This document shows positions 37,697-47,293 of a stretch of 64,000 bases of DNA, piece by piece. A program made the translations under genes and the position numbers. Below the pieces are notes generated by a model. The model did not search any database. It was not told the origin of the DNA and saw nothing but the letters and a program-made list of their open reading frames with translations. Origin of the DNA: Alteromonas portus. Lineage in GTDB: Bacteria > Pseudomonadota > Gammaproteobacteria > Enterobacterales > Alteromonadaceae. Each line of letters opens with the position of its first letter. The stretch's first letter is position 1. The stretch covers positions 62,001 to 126,000 of the forward strand of contig NZ_SWCO01000011.1 of the NCBI RefSeq assembly GCF_005117025.1. Direction: 5' to 3'.

Positions 37697-39079
37697 ATGG
37701 CGTTGTGGGGTGGCCGGTTTGAATCCGGTGCAAGTAGTATGTTTAAACAGGTTAACGACTCGCTGCCGTTTGACCAAGTTATGGCAAGCCAAGATATTAA
37801 AGGCTCTATCAGTTGGTCGCGTGCGCTGCAAAAAGCAGGCGTATTGACCGTTGATGAACAAGCCCAGCTTGAGTCTGCATTGAGCGAGTTAAAAGCGAAA
37901 GCTGATGCAGGTGAATTAGACTTTAACGCATCTAGCGAAGAAGACATTCACAGCTTTGTTGAAGCTGCACTTATAGAGAAGCTTGGCGACATTGGTCGTA
38001 AGCTTCATACTGGGCGTAGCCGAAACGATCAGGTTGCCACCGACTTTCGCTTGTGGGTACGTGAACATATTGCCTCACTTCGCACTGATGTTTTAGGTGT
38101 AATAAAGTCGCTTCTTAATGCCGCTAGCCGTCATCAAGAAGCGATCATCCCAGGTTACACCCACTTACAACGTGCACAGCCTATTCACTTTGCACACTGG
38201 TGCTTGGCTTACGTTGAAATGCTAAAGCGTGACTTAAGTCGTTTAGACGACTTGAAAGTCCGTATGAACCAGTGCCCCTTAGGCTCTGGCGCATTGGCAG
38301 GCACCACCTTTCCAGTAGACCGTCACGCCATTGCTGAAGAACTGGGCTTTGATTCTCCATGCCTTAACAGCCTAGACGCTGTGTCGGACAGAGACTTTGT
38401 GCTAGAGCTTTTATTTGTAGCCAGCACTAGCATGATGCACTTGTCACGTCTTGCCGAAGACATGATTTTTTATAACTCTGGTGAAGCAGGATTCTTACAG
38501 CTTGGCGATAGCGTAACCTCTGGTTCATCGCTTATGCCGCAGAAGAAAAACCCTGATGCGCTTGAATTAATGCGCGGCAAATGTGGCCGTGTGTTTGGTT
38601 CTTTGCAGGCACTATTGGTTACCATGAAAGGCCTTCCTCTTGCCTACAACAAAGACATGCAAGAAGACAAAGAAGGCGCTATCGATACGGTTAATCAGTG
38701 GCATATTTGTTTATGCATTGCCAGCGAAGTGCTTGACTCACTACAGCTAAACGAAGAGCGCTGTCGCATTGCAGCAACCCAAGGGTTCTCTAACGCCACT
38801 GAGCTTGCCGATTATCTGGTAGGTAAAGGTGTGCCGTTTAGAACAGGTCACGATATTGCAGGACGCGTTGTGCTTCAAGCCATCGATAAAGGCTGCGCTA
38901 TTGAAGATTTACCACTTAGCGACATGCAGGCTATTTGCGACAAAATTGAGGACGACGTATACCCGGTACTACAGCTAGAGTACGGCGTGAATCAACGCAA
39001 TATCTTGGGCGGCACCAGCAAAGAAACCGTGACGAAAGCACTGTATCAAGAGCTGGAAGACTTGGATAAGCAAGGGTAG
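37697..39079 (+). CDS. argH: Argininosuccinate lyase
   Basis: Cleaves argininosuccinate to arginine and fumarate. 460 residues. MALWGGRFESGAS start, HTGRSRNDQVATDFRLW, TH-LQRAQPIHF and the family signature GSSLMPQKKNPDALEL. Vibrio-type ArgH(A) fuses an acetyltransferase to the C-terminus; here it is a plain ArgH, followed 18 bases later by a complete separate argA. Confidence 0.97.
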   Translation: MALWGGRFESGASSMFKQVNDSLPFDQVMASQDIKGSISWSRALQKAGVLTVDEQAQLESALSELKAKADAGELDFNASSEEDIHSFVEAALIEKLGDIGRKLHTGRSRNDQVATDFRLWVREHIASLRTDVLGVIKSLLNAASRHQEAIIPGYTHLQRAQPIHFAHWCLAYVEMLKRDLSRLDDLKVRMNQCPLGSGALAGTTFPVDRHAIAEELGFDSPCLNSLDAVSDRDFVLELLFVASTSMMHLSRLAEDMIFYNSGEAGFLQLGDSVTSGSSLMPQKKNPDALELMRGKCGRVFGSLQALLVTMKGLPLAYNKDMQEDKEGAIDTVNQWHICLCIASEVLDSLQLNEERCRIAATQGFSNATELADYLVGKGVPFRTGHDIAGRVVLQAIDKGCAIEDLPLSDMQAICDKIEDDVYPVLQLEYGVNQRNILGGTSKETVTKALYQELEDLDKQG

Positions 39080-39097
39080 CGACAAGGAACTGCTTAG

Positions 39098-40408
39098 ATG
39101 GTATTAGCGCATCATGACGGCATAAAACTGTTTCGCAGTTCACTGCCCTATATTAATGCTCACCAGGGAAAGACCTTCGTTTTGATGTTCGGTGGCGAAG
39201 CCATCGAACATCCTAATTTCCCAAATATTATTCACGACATTGCCCTGCTTAACAGCTTGGGCGTGCGCGTGGTCGTAGTGCACGGTGCCCGCCCGCAGAT
39301 TGATCAGCGCGTAGCCCTTCGCAACATCGAAGGTCGCTTTGAAAGCGGTGTACGCATTACCGACAAACAAACCCTTGAGTGCGTTAAAGATGCCGCCGGC
39401 TCGGTACGCTCTCAGGTAGAAGCCCTACTGACTATGGGGCTACCAAACTCACCTATGCACGGCTCGCAAATACGTGTGTGCTCTGGCAACTTGGTCGTTG
39501 CCAAGCCAATGGGCGTGCGAGGCGGCGTTGATTTTGAAAACACCGGTTTAGTGCGTCGTATTGATACCACCGGCATTAACGATCATTTAAACGATGGCTC
39601 AATCGTACTGCTATCGCCCATGGGCTATTCATCAACGGGAGAAGTGTTTAACTTGTCTCACGAAGATGTAGCCACGCAGGCGGCTATAGCCCTTAAAGCT
39701 GACAAACTTATCGTATTTTCGAACTTTGATGGCGTATATAACCGCGAAGGTCGTTTACTTCGCACCATTGAACGCCCTCAGTTAGAACAGTTGATGATGG
39801 CAGGCGACATTACCACCGAAGATACGGTGTTAAGCGCTCTTACCACCAGCGTAGCTGCCGGTGTGCCCCGTGCTCACTGCATCAGTTTTGAAAAAGACGG
39901 TGCCTTACTTCAAGAATTGTTCACCCGCGACGGAACGGGCTCACTTGTAATGGAACACCATTACGAACAATTACGTGCAGCGACCATCGAAGATGTGGGC
40001 GGTATCTTAAAGCTAATAAAACCGCTAGAAGAAAGCGGCGTGTTAGTGAAACGCTCTCGTGAACGTTTAGAAAGCGAAATTAACCAGTTTATTGTGATAG
40101 TGCGTGACGGCATGATCATCGCCTGCGCAGCCTTGTATTTATACCCTGAAGACGGTTGTGCCGAACTAGCTTGCGTGGCGACCCACCAAGACTATCGCGG
40201 TAAAAACCGTGGCGAAAGGATTTTAGATGAAGTGCGCGCCCGGGCTAAAGAAGCCGGTATTAACAGAATTTTTGTACTGACCACTGTTACCGCACACTGG
40301 TTTTTGGAGCAAGGGTTTGAACCTGCAGACATTAGTGCGTTACCTGCCGTAAAGAAAGAGCTATATAACTTCCAGCGCAATTCTAAGGTATTTACCTTGA
40401 CTGTCTAA
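39098..40408 (+). CDS. argA: N-acetylglutamate synthase
   Basis: First step of arginine synthesis. 436 residues. An N-terminal amino-acid-kinase domain (about 1-290) provides arginine feedback in the family. A C-terminal GNAT acetyltransferase domain (about 295-436) includes CVATHQDYRGKNRGERILDEV, the acetyl-CoA loop, and VLTTVTAHWFLEQGFEP. Last gene of the operon, followed by a strong terminator. Confidence 0.96.
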   Translation: MVLAHHDGIKLFRSSLPYINAHQGKTFVLMFGGEAIEHPNFPNIIHDIALLNSLGVRVVVVHGARPQIDQRVALRNIEGRFESGVRITDKQTLECVKDAAGSVRSQVEALLTMGLPNSPMHGSQIRVCSGNLVVAKPMGVRGGVDFENTGLVRRIDTTGINDHLNDGSIVLLSPMGYSSTGEVFNLSHEDVATQAAIALKADKLIVFSNFDGVYNREGRLLRTIERPQLEQLMMAGDITTEDTVLSALTTSVAAGVPRAHCISFEKDGALLQELFTRDGTGSLVMEHHYEQLRAATIEDVGGILKLIKPLEESGVLVKRSRERLESEINQFIVIVRDGMIIACAALYLYPEDGCAELACVATHQDYRGKNRGERILDEVRARAKEAGINRIFVLTTVTAHWFLEQGFEPADISALPAVKKELYNFQRNSKVFTLTV

Positions 40409-40423
40409 TCTGCAAAGTTAGGT

Positions 40424-40470
40424 CATACGAAACACTTCTGTGGTAAAAACATAGTGTTTCGTATGTTTTT
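40424..40470 (+). terminator. Terminator of the arginine operon
   Basis: Perfect 13-bp stem CATACGAAACACT / AGTGTTTCGTATG with a 16-nt loop, then TTTTT. Confidence 0.9.
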
Positions 40471-40610
40471 GTAACATCTTGTGAAAATTGTCCTTAATCC
40501 TTCCTAATGCCTATCACTAGCACTATTTAGCGGTTATATTAACTTATCTAGTTACGTGAATTAGTTTCAATTTTTTGTATTGAACTAATACTAATCCCAG
40601 CGGTTAAATA

Positions 40611-42848
40611 GTGATTTCTCGCGCATTAAAATTAATAAAAAACTACCTTCTTCTAAACGACGACAACTTAAAAACAACTGACGCAAATATATGGCGGCTT
40701 AGCGTACTAAGGTCAATTTTACTGATAGGGGTCATTCTCACATCGGCTATTGTTGTCCACTCATCCTACACTGCTTACGTTCAAGAACTATATTATGTTC
40801 TGTACTTAACAATAGGGTTTACTGCCTTTCTGCTAGCAACCCTCTCAATAGGTTTGAAACACATCAAAATAGCGTCTGCCTTTTTAGTCTTAGTTGTTCT
40901 TGCAGCATCCATGTGTATTTTGTTTTTTACTACTGATTTAATTTCAGCTCAGTATGGCTTGCTCTTTCTTTTTACCCTTCCCATCATCGTTCGTATTCTC
41001 TACGGTATAAAAGCGTCTATTGCGACCATGCTTTTTAACCTTGTTCCCTATTATTTGTTAGTTACCAAAACTAAAGTTTCACCTTTATTTGGTATAGATA
41101 TCACATTGCCCGATACGCATACCTATCTGGCTTCGTTACTATTCTTATTCTTTAACTTCTGTATTCCTATGGCCGTATTACGTGTCATGTCTTCGTTGGA
41201 AAAACAGTCTGAATATAATCAGTTACAAAGTAAAAAACTCAATAAAATAGTAAAAGGATACCAAGAGATATTTAACAACGGGGGAACCCCTTCGTTTTTT
41301 TGTGATGAGCAAGGACGAATACTGCAAGCAAATAAGGCCGCCAGATCATTAGTTAAAAAGTTCCGTCCTAACAGCGAGTATATTCAGGACCTATTTTCTT
41401 TATCTTTGCCGATAACACGGGGGGTTAATCAAACCGCTTCAATTTACAATCACCCTGAGCAGGAATTTGAAATTCAGCCAGCTAGCTTAATGCACCATAA
41501 AAAACAGCTCGTTCACTGTCATGATTTGTCTGTAAATAAAAAAAATTTGATGGAATTCGATGCGTACAAAAAGCAGCAGTATGAAAAACATTACTTTAAT
41601 GAGCTGACGGGTTTAAAGAACCATCACTTTTGGAAACAGGTAGAAACTAGCGACAGCATTTTGAACCAACATATTGTGCTATTGAAGCTGGCCAATCTTC
41701 GAGAAATAAACCTTCAGTATGGCTACAGCCAAGGCGATAAACTTTTAATAAAAGTTATATCGCAGCTACAAAACGAATTCTCTAGCGGCGCAAGGTTCTA
41801 TCAATTCCCTGGTGCTAAATTTTTATTTACTTTAAGCACCAAGCAGCTATTTTCTAATTCTATTGAACACTTTTTAACTCGCAAACTACCAAAAACTATC
41901 ACCGTTACCTCTAATAATGTCGATGTGGAGCACACGCTAAAATGGCGTGTAGGACATTATCATGTAAGTCGAGAGATAAGCGCTGATGCTGCAACTGAGT
42001 GTTGTGCTATCGCATTAAGTCAAAGCAGTGAATTGTCGCCCTACATGTCATTTAGTATTAATACAGTGAAGTCTATTAGAGAAAACACTCAACAAAAAGA
42101 TAAGGTAAAAGCGCTTATTGATAATGGCTGCCTTGCTATATATCTTCAGCCACAGGTATCCATCGATGAAACTATTGTTGGCTTTGAAGCCCTAGCTCGT
42201 TTGAAAGAGCTAACGACTGGGTCGATATTGCAACCCCATCATTTTCTTCCTTTAATAGAAGCAAACGGCTGGGAGGTGTTATTTACTCAAAAAATTCTGG
42301 ACGCTACTCTGAAACTTCTTGATAGTTGGCCTGCTAACCTGCCGCGAGTACCTGTCGCTATCAACCTATCCGGCCCAGAACTCTTAAATGATATTTTTTA
42401 CGAAAAGCTTTTGCGCCGCTTCTCAGAAAGTCCAGAGCTATGCAAAAAATTAAAACTAGAGCTTACTGAAACCTCTGTACTTGCGAGCCATAGTGAAACA
42501 AAACGCCGTCTAACCTCTTTAGCTAATGTAGGTGCGACTATTATTATTGATGACTTTGGAACAGGTCACGCTTCCCTCTCTCAGCTTATAGACATGTCAG
42601 CAAGTGTCATAAAGGTTGATAGGGAGTTCGTGGACCGTGTTGAAACTTCGGAACGACACCGGAAGATCGTAAAGATGACTTTAGATCTAGCTAAAAGTTT
42701 AGAGATGCAGACAATAGCAGAGGGGGTAGAAACACGAGCTCAATTGTCGGTTCTAAAAGAAATGGGGTTTAAACATTTTCAAGGTTATCTCTTCGGTAAA
42801 CCCGCCCCCATTGAGCATTGGATGAGTGAAATAAAGGCGCAGGCTTAA
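40611..42848 (+). CDS. Membrane EAL-domain phosphodiesterase with degenerate GGDEF
   Basis: 745 residues. About six membrane helices (35-195), a PAS-like segment (about 220-310) with HDLSVNKKNL, a GGDEF-like domain beginning FNELTGLKNHHFW in which the GGDEF loop reads PGAKF (so no cyclase activity is expected), and a C-terminal EAL domain (about 500-740). Catalytic EAL residues look intact: FEALARL, INLSGPEL, LELTETSV, IIDDFGTG, IKVDREF, AEGVET and QGYLFGKP. Likely hydrolyses cyclic-di-GMP at the inner membrane. Monocistronic, with a hairpin-forming 5' leader at about 40560-40592. Confidence 0.88.
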   Translation: MISRALKLIKNYLLLNDDNLKTTDANIWRLSVLRSILLIGVILTSAIVVHSSYTAYVQELYYVLYLTIGFTAFLLATLSIGLKHIKIASAFLVLVVLAASMCILFFTTDLISAQYGLLFLFTLPIIVRILYGIKASIATMLFNLVPYYLLVTKTKVSPLFGIDITLPDTHTYLASLLFLFFNFCIPMAVLRVMSSLEKQSEYNQLQSKKLNKIVKGYQEIFNNGGTPSFFCDEQGRILQANKAARSLVKKFRPNSEYIQDLFSLSLPITRGVNQTASIYNHPEQEFEIQPASLMHHKKQLVHCHDLSVNKKNLMEFDAYKKQQYEKHYFNELTGLKNHHFWKQVETSDSILNQHIVLLKLANLREINLQYGYSQGDKLLIKVISQLQNEFSSGARFYQFPGAKFLFTLSTKQLFSNSIEHFLTRKLPKTITVTSNNVDVEHTLKWRVGHYHVSREISADAATECCAIALSQSSELSPYMSFSINTVKSIRENTQQKDKVKALIDNGCLAIYLQPQVSIDETIVGFEALARLKELTTGSILQPHHFLPLIEANGWEVLFTQKILDATLKLLDSWPANLPRVPVAINLSGPELLNDIFYEKLLRRFSESPELCKKLKLELTETSVLASHSETKRRLTSLANVGATIIIDDFGTGHASLSQLIDMSASVIKVDREFVDRVETSERHRKIVKMTLDLAKSLEMQTIAEGVETRAQLSVLKEMGFKHFQGYLFGKPAPIEHWMSEIKAQA

Positions 42849-42981
42849 TTAGGTTACCAAAGGTTTAGTTAAACAAAATATTTGTTTATCACGAATTGAA
42901 ATAAATCTTTTTATTGCAAACTCTAATGAAGAACGCTTTACTGGTATGACCAGATAACAATTAGAGAGAAAGGTACGCCTA

Positions 42982-43848
42982 GTGAGCACCTCGAAACCTA
43001 ACAACATTACTGTAACGTGTAAGGACAGCATGCGTTTAAGCGCAACGCTTTTTACTCCTAAGCAGCCCGTGAAGGCAGCAGTCATGATTGGTCCAGCGAC
43101 AGGTATTAAACGCCAATTCTACAGCGCATTTGCCACTTACTTGAGTGAGCAAGGGTTTGGGGTTATCACGTTCGATAACCGTGGCATTGGCGGTTCGGTC
43201 TACGGCAGCGTTAAACAAAGTGACGCTTCACTCGTAACCTGGGGCGAGCAAGATATGCCAGCGGTGCTCGAGACACTAAAGATTCACTTCCCTAATGTGC
43301 CCTATTTTCTTGTTGGTCATAGTGCGGGAGGTCAGCTATTAGGGTTGATGTATAACGTACACGACCTCACTGCTTTTTGTAATTTTGGTAGTTCATCAGG
43401 TAGCCTCAGAAACATGCGTAAAAGCTATCTGCTTAAAGCGCATTTCTTTATGAATTTCTATATTCCCGTGAGTAATTTATTGTTTGGCCATACTAAGTCT
43501 CAGTGGGTAGGCATGGGCGAGCCACTACCTAAAAAAGTGGCGCGCCAATGGCAGAAATGGTGTAACGGTAAAGGCTACGTAAAAACAGGCTTTGGCAGTG
43601 ATATTAATCAGCATCACTACGATACCATTCAAATTCCTTCTAAGTGGTTACTCGCCAACGACGACGACATTGCTAATATTCACAACGTTCACGACATGAT
43701 CAGCGTTTTCCCCAACATGGAAGCGCAAGTGGAAGAACTCGACCCCCAGGCTCATAACGTCAAAGAAATCGGTCACATGAAGTTTTTCTCACGGAAGTGT
43801 CAGCATCTATGGCCTAAAGTCACCGATTACTTTAATCAATACGTGTGA
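42982..43848 (+). CDS. Alpha/beta hydrolase (COG4757-like)
   Basis: 288 residues from a GTG start. Alpha/beta hydrolase fold: IGPATGIKRQFYSAFATYLSEQGF, FDNRGIGGSVYGSVKQ, nucleophile elbow LVGHSAGGQLLGL (Ser about 113), acid in LLANDDDIANIHN and a C-terminal His in KEIGHMKFFS. Resembles the predicted serine hydrolases of the COG4757 group; the substrate is unknown. Monocistronic. A 9-bp hairpin (CGAGCGCTT / AAGCGCTCG, 43862-43885) lies between it and the convergent DUF2855 gene. Confidence 0.8.
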   Translation: MSTSKPNNITVTCKDSMRLSATLFTPKQPVKAAVMIGPATGIKRQFYSAFATYLSEQGFGVITFDNRGIGGSVYGSVKQSDASLVTWGEQDMPAVLETLKIHFPNVPYFLVGHSAGGQLLGLMYNVHDLTAFCNFGSSSGSLRNMRKSYLLKAHFFMNFYIPVSNLLFGHTKSQWVGMGEPLPKKVARQWQKWCNGKGYVKTGFGSDINQHHYDTIQIPSKWLLANDDDIANIHNVHDMISVFPNMEAQVEELDPQAHNVKEIGHMKFFSRKCQHLWPKVTDYFNQYV

Positions 43849-43913
43849 TATTACCTTCGAACGAGCGCTTATATTAAAGCGCTCGAACTCGATACGGGTG
43901 CTCTGATTACGCG

Positions 43914-45026
43914 CTAAGCAAGTGTGTATATTCTTCCTTCATTTGAAGGAATGTGACCTTGTTGATGTTCGCTAAAGTCATCTTTTAGCGCGCTTAACCC
44001 TTCACGCTCTTTGACGTTTAACCAACCGGCGCTCCACGCAATGGCTTTTGATACAAACCCGCTACTTAACTTCTGATACTCAGCAGCCCCAATCTCAGAC
44101 ATACGCTGCTGTATATGAGCAGGAGCAAAGAAGAACTCCTCATCGCTTGACGGCTTAATGTCCTGCCAGTGAGTAAGCCCTACGCTGATGTATCTTGTTA
44201 GGTGTTCACCAAGTCTATGTTTGATTGATGCTTTGACCTGAGCATTACCTGACATGTCGACCACAACGGTGCTTTTCAGTTGCAACATGTCCAGCTGTTC
44301 AAAGCTAATAACAGCGCTGTAAACATCTAACCCTTTGAGGGGTGCGACACGCTTATCTGACGTGACGCCTATCGCGCTAATACCAGCTTCTTTTAACGCA
44401 AAAGCAAGCCCTAAACTGGTTTTGCTTGAAGCACTTAGCACCAGCAACTGTTCTCGCGCTGAAGCGGGGATGGATTCGACCACTTCCGACAAACAAAAGG
44501 ACGTTGCATAAAGCGGCCACAACAACATCTGAAAGTTTTCTTGTTCGTGCTGCTTAGCGTTAACTTCAGCGTTAGCATCGGCCGCTAGTGCAGGAAGTGG
44601 TCGATAGACATTGTACCCTTGGGGCAACTTCAAACGATGAGGGCTACAGTCTATTAAATTGTTGTTTGCTACCGTTGTGTTGGCCATAACCAGATACTCA
44701 GCGGGCGGGAAATAGCCTAAAAAACGACTGCCAACTTCTACCGAATCATTACTAGAGCTTATTACCTGGCCCACACCCCATACTGGAATAACACCCCAAT
44801 TTTCATTACTGCTGGTGTTAATCGGTGGAAAAAACTGCCAATAACCAAGCTTGTCACCCACCATATAGTAGGTGAGGTTATTGGCAGTAAACGCGAACCT
44901 TTCAATTTTGAATACTAGGCTTTTTGGGTTTTCAGTACTCGCTATTCGCGCGTTATCGGGGCTACCTTCTGCTCGCATTATTCGAAAGCAGTTTGGGTTA
45001 GTTTTGTCTATTTGAAACTGTTTCAT
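43914..45026 (-). CDS. DUF2855 family protein
   Basis: 370 residues of the DUF2855 family, which looks like a reductase-type dinucleotide-binding protein: LVLSASSKTSLGLAFALKEAGISAIGVT suggests a Rossmann strand. An N-terminal beta domain has FTANNLTYYMVGDKLGYWQFFP. It is 16 bp downstream of a flavin monooxygenase-like gene, divergent from a TetR regulator. The pairing indicates joint oxidation of a small organic compound; the substrate is unknown. Confidence 0.82.
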   Translation of the reverse strand: MKQFQIDKTNPNCFRIMRAEGSPDNARIASTENPKSLVFKIERFAFTANNLTYYMVGDKLGYWQFFPPINTSSNENWGVIPVWGVGQVISSSNDSVEVGSRFLGYFPPAEYLVMANTTVANNNLIDCSPHRLKLPQGYNVYRPLPALAADANAEVNAKQHEQENFQMLLWPLYATSFCLSEVVESIPASAREQLLVLSASSKTSLGLAFALKEAGISAIGVTSDKRVAPLKGLDVYSAVISFEQLDMLQLKSTVVVDMSGNAQVKASIKHRLGEHLTRYISVGLTHWQDIKPSSDEEFFFAPAHIQQRMSEIGAAEYQKLSSGFVSKAIAWSAGWLNVKEREGLSALKDDFSEHQQGHIPSNEGRIYTLA

Positions 45027-45042
45027 CGTTATTTTTAACCTT

Positions 45043-46458
45043 TTAAAGTTGTCCGCTCGCTTTTAAGCCCTGTATGTAAGTCATCAGCTTTTGCATGGCC
45101 GGAGCCGCTGCTTCTTTCAATCGCCCTAACACCTGCATTTTTTGCATATCGTCTTTTGCCACGCCGTGTACTATTTTTGAAAAGCCATCTAATCGACAGT
45201 GATAGATCCACGCTTTAAGCGCTGGATCTTCACCCCAAATTTGCATATTCCGTAACATAGCCGCGGTCATTGGCAACCAGTCGACGTCGCGATTAGGTAG
45301 CGGAACCACTTGTGTCAGCATTTGCTTTTGTCGTTCATCGCTGTAAGCAGCCTCAACGTGGGCAATAAGTGCAGCACTAAAAACAGGTTGATAGGCACGC
45401 ACTGTTTGAGGGGTGATGGTGTCGCCATCGAACACCGCTTTAATCTCTAAGTTAGTCAGTGCAGAAGCTGAGCAGTCAATAACCAACGCGTTATCTGGCA
45501 TCTTCCATGTTGTGCTTTCAAAACACAGTTCTTCACGGCTGATATGTTTAACACGACCTTGTCTAACGATAGATGGCAGCGTTTGTAAGGCTTTAAGCTC
45601 TAATTCGCTCACCGTTGCGCCGTGAAACATACTGGGTCTTACTTTCTTATCAATACGCAGTAAAACACCCCGCTCTTCCAATTTGTCGAACATATCCTCG
45701 ATGGAAGTTGACGCTGCGATAGCTTCCATTTGGTTTGCTTGTGCCCCAATAGAATCAAAGAAGAAGTCATCCAAGGGCTGGGTATTTTTCCGGTTCAGTA
45801 ACCATGCATCTCGCGATACTACCCAGTGGATATTATGCGGGGCGACGTGATTTTCAAGCAGCCATAGGCAGGTATCAATACCCGTTTTACCCCCACCGAC
45901 AACCACATAGTTGTCAAAGCCTTTGATATTTTCAACAACGGTATTAACTGGCGTAAAGGCAACGTCGTCGTCGCGGGTAAAGCTTGGGGTATGGGTAAGC
46001 GGAATATTAGTGTTTAGATAAGTGGCATCAACAATTTTCTTGTTAACCGTAACGTTATAGTGCTTACCATTTAACATAGAAACAAACTGGTTATTGCCCT
46101 TATATTCGCAAAGCGGGTAATACTGCACTCGGTTTGAAGGCAAAAAGGTTTCGTTCATTACCGCATCGAAATACGCACTCACTTCTTGACCTGAAGCTAA
46201 TCCCATCAAGCCTTCATTCATTCCGCACTTGTCGATTACGCCACGATTTAACTCTTTTGAACACACGCCATAAAAAGCTGACGGCTGGTGAAGGGTAACG
46301 AAGGGATAAGCGTAGTTCCAATGCCCTCCGGGCTTCGCATTTTTATCTACAATCAAAATGTTAGCGTTAGTTTCGTGAAGTAGTACGTCAGCAAAAGCCA
46401 TCCCTACCGCGCCAGCACCAACAATTAAATAATCGCAGGTTAATTGCTCAGTTTTCAT
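45043..46458 (-). CDS. FAD/NAD(P)-binding oxidoreductase (flavin monooxygenase-like)
   Basis: 471 residues. N-terminal FAD site YLIVGAGAVGMAFADVLL and a second dinucleotide site VVVGGGKTGIDTCLWLLE (about 195-212), as in flavin-containing monooxygenase-like proteins. A GGHWNYAYPF stretch in the FAD domain is like the Baeyer-Villiger/FMO signature region. The substrate is unknown. First gene of a two-gene operon with the DUF2855 gene, controlled by the adjacent TetR regulator through paired palindromes. Confidence 0.85.
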   Translation of the reverse strand: MKTEQLTCDYLIVGAGAVGMAFADVLLHETNANILIVDKNAKPGGHWNYAYPFVTLHQPSAFYGVCSKELNRGVIDKCGMNEGLMGLASGQEVSAYFDAVMNETFLPSNRVQYYPLCEYKGNNQFVSMLNGKHYNVTVNKKIVDATYLNTNIPLTHTPSFTRDDDVAFTPVNTVVENIKGFDNYVVVGGGKTGIDTCLWLLENHVAPHNIHWVVSRDAWLLNRKNTQPLDDFFFDSIGAQANQMEAIAASTSIEDMFDKLEERGVLLRIDKKVRPSMFHGATVSELELKALQTLPSIVRQGRVKHISREELCFESTTWKMPDNALVIDCSASALTNLEIKAVFDGDTITPQTVRAYQPVFSAALIAHVEAAYSDERQKQMLTQVVPLPNRDVDWLPMTAAMLRNMQIWGEDPALKAWIYHCRLDGFSKIVHGVAKDDMQKMQVLGRLKEAAAPAMQKLMTYIQGLKASGQL

Positions 46459-46515
46459 ATATAGTGTCCTTATGAATAACCTGCGGGCAGGCAGGTTAAG
46501 TGTTAAACCAAGAGA

Positions 46516-46556
46516 TATAACGGCGTTATAAAACCACTTTACATAACGGTGTTATA
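46516..46556. promoter_or_regulatory. Paired TetR-type operators
   Basis: TATAACGGCGTTATA (46516-46530, perfect palindrome) and CATAACGGTGTTATA (46542-46556, near-perfect), with centres 26 bp apart. They lie between the divergent oxidoreductase (starts 46458) and TetR (starts 46583) genes. Probable binding sites of that TetR protein on both promoters. Confidence 0.75.
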
Positions 46557-46582
46557 TTGCGCAACATGTAAATGATGTGTAA

Positions 46583-47161
46583 ATGAAAAAAGATACGCGA
46601 CAAAAGATCTTAGACGCTGCCTCAGCACTATTTTTGAAAGGCGGAACGAACGCACTTAGCGTGCGCGCCATTGCTGACGGTGCAGGTATGTCAACGATTG
46701 GCATATATAGCCACTTCAAAGGTAAGCAGGGCATTTTAGATGCGCTTTACATTGAGGGTTTCGAATTAGTAGAACGTGAAATGTTGGCAGCCGATGGCAA
46801 TACTGCGGCAGAAAAAGTGATTAATGGCTGCGAGCGTATTTTAACGTTTTCAGAAACTCATGCGGCCCATTATCGACTAATTTTTGCTTCTAATTTGAAA
46901 GACTATACGCCATCGGATGAAGCTATCGAGGCAGGTGAAAAAGCCTTTATCACGCTAACTAAGCTTACCGCTGCGTTAATTAAAAAAGATCTGTCTGTTG
47001 AAGAAAAGCAAGATGTAGCTATGCAAGTATGGGCGCTAAATCATGGTTATATTACGTTGAATCAGCACGAAATTAGCAACCGTATTACTTGGAACAATTG
47101 GAAAGAACGCGCACTTCAAGCCATTCGTTTACACGTTTACGCCCTAGTCGCTACGCAATAA
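46583..47161 (+). CDS. TetR/AcrR-family transcriptional regulator
   Basis: 192 residues. N-terminal helix-turn-helix (TRQKILDAASALFLKGGTNALSVRAIADGAGMSTIGIYSHFKGKQGILDALY) and an all-helical ligand domain. It lies divergent from the FMO-like/DUF2855 operon with two palindromes in the gap, so it most likely represses that operon and itself. The ligand is unknown. The start ATG is preceded by only a weak site. Confidence 0.92.
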   Translation: MKKDTRQKILDAASALFLKGGTNALSVRAIADGAGMSTIGIYSHFKGKQGILDALYIEGFELVEREMLAADGNTAAEKVINGCERILTFSETHAAHYRLIFASNLKDYTPSDEAIEAGEKAFITLTKLTAALIKKDLSVEEKQDVAMQVWALNHGYITLNQHEISNRITWNNWKERALQAIRLHVYALVATQ

Positions 47162-47209
47162 TGAAAAAGAGAAAGCGTTTATGAGGTGAGCCCACATAGC
47201 ATTAAGCCA

Positions 47210-47276
47210 ATAGAGTCGCTGGCGCGATTTAATTTCGCTAATACCCTGCTTTGTGCCTTTAGGCTAGCGACTCTAT
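47210..47276. repeat. 11-bp inverted repeat downstream of tetR
   Basis: ATAGAGTCGCT (47210-47220) and AGCGACTCTAT (47266-47276), perfect, around 45 nt. There is no T-run, so it is not a standard terminator. It could end the TetR transcript, be a remnant of an element, or form a small RNA hairpin. Confidence 0.45.
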
Positions 47277-47293
47277 AGTAGAATCTTGTTGTG

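Noticed and set aside
43862-43885. Terminator between the hydrolase and DUF2855 genes
   Set aside because: Good 9-bp stem but no T-run on either strand; mentioned only with the gene.
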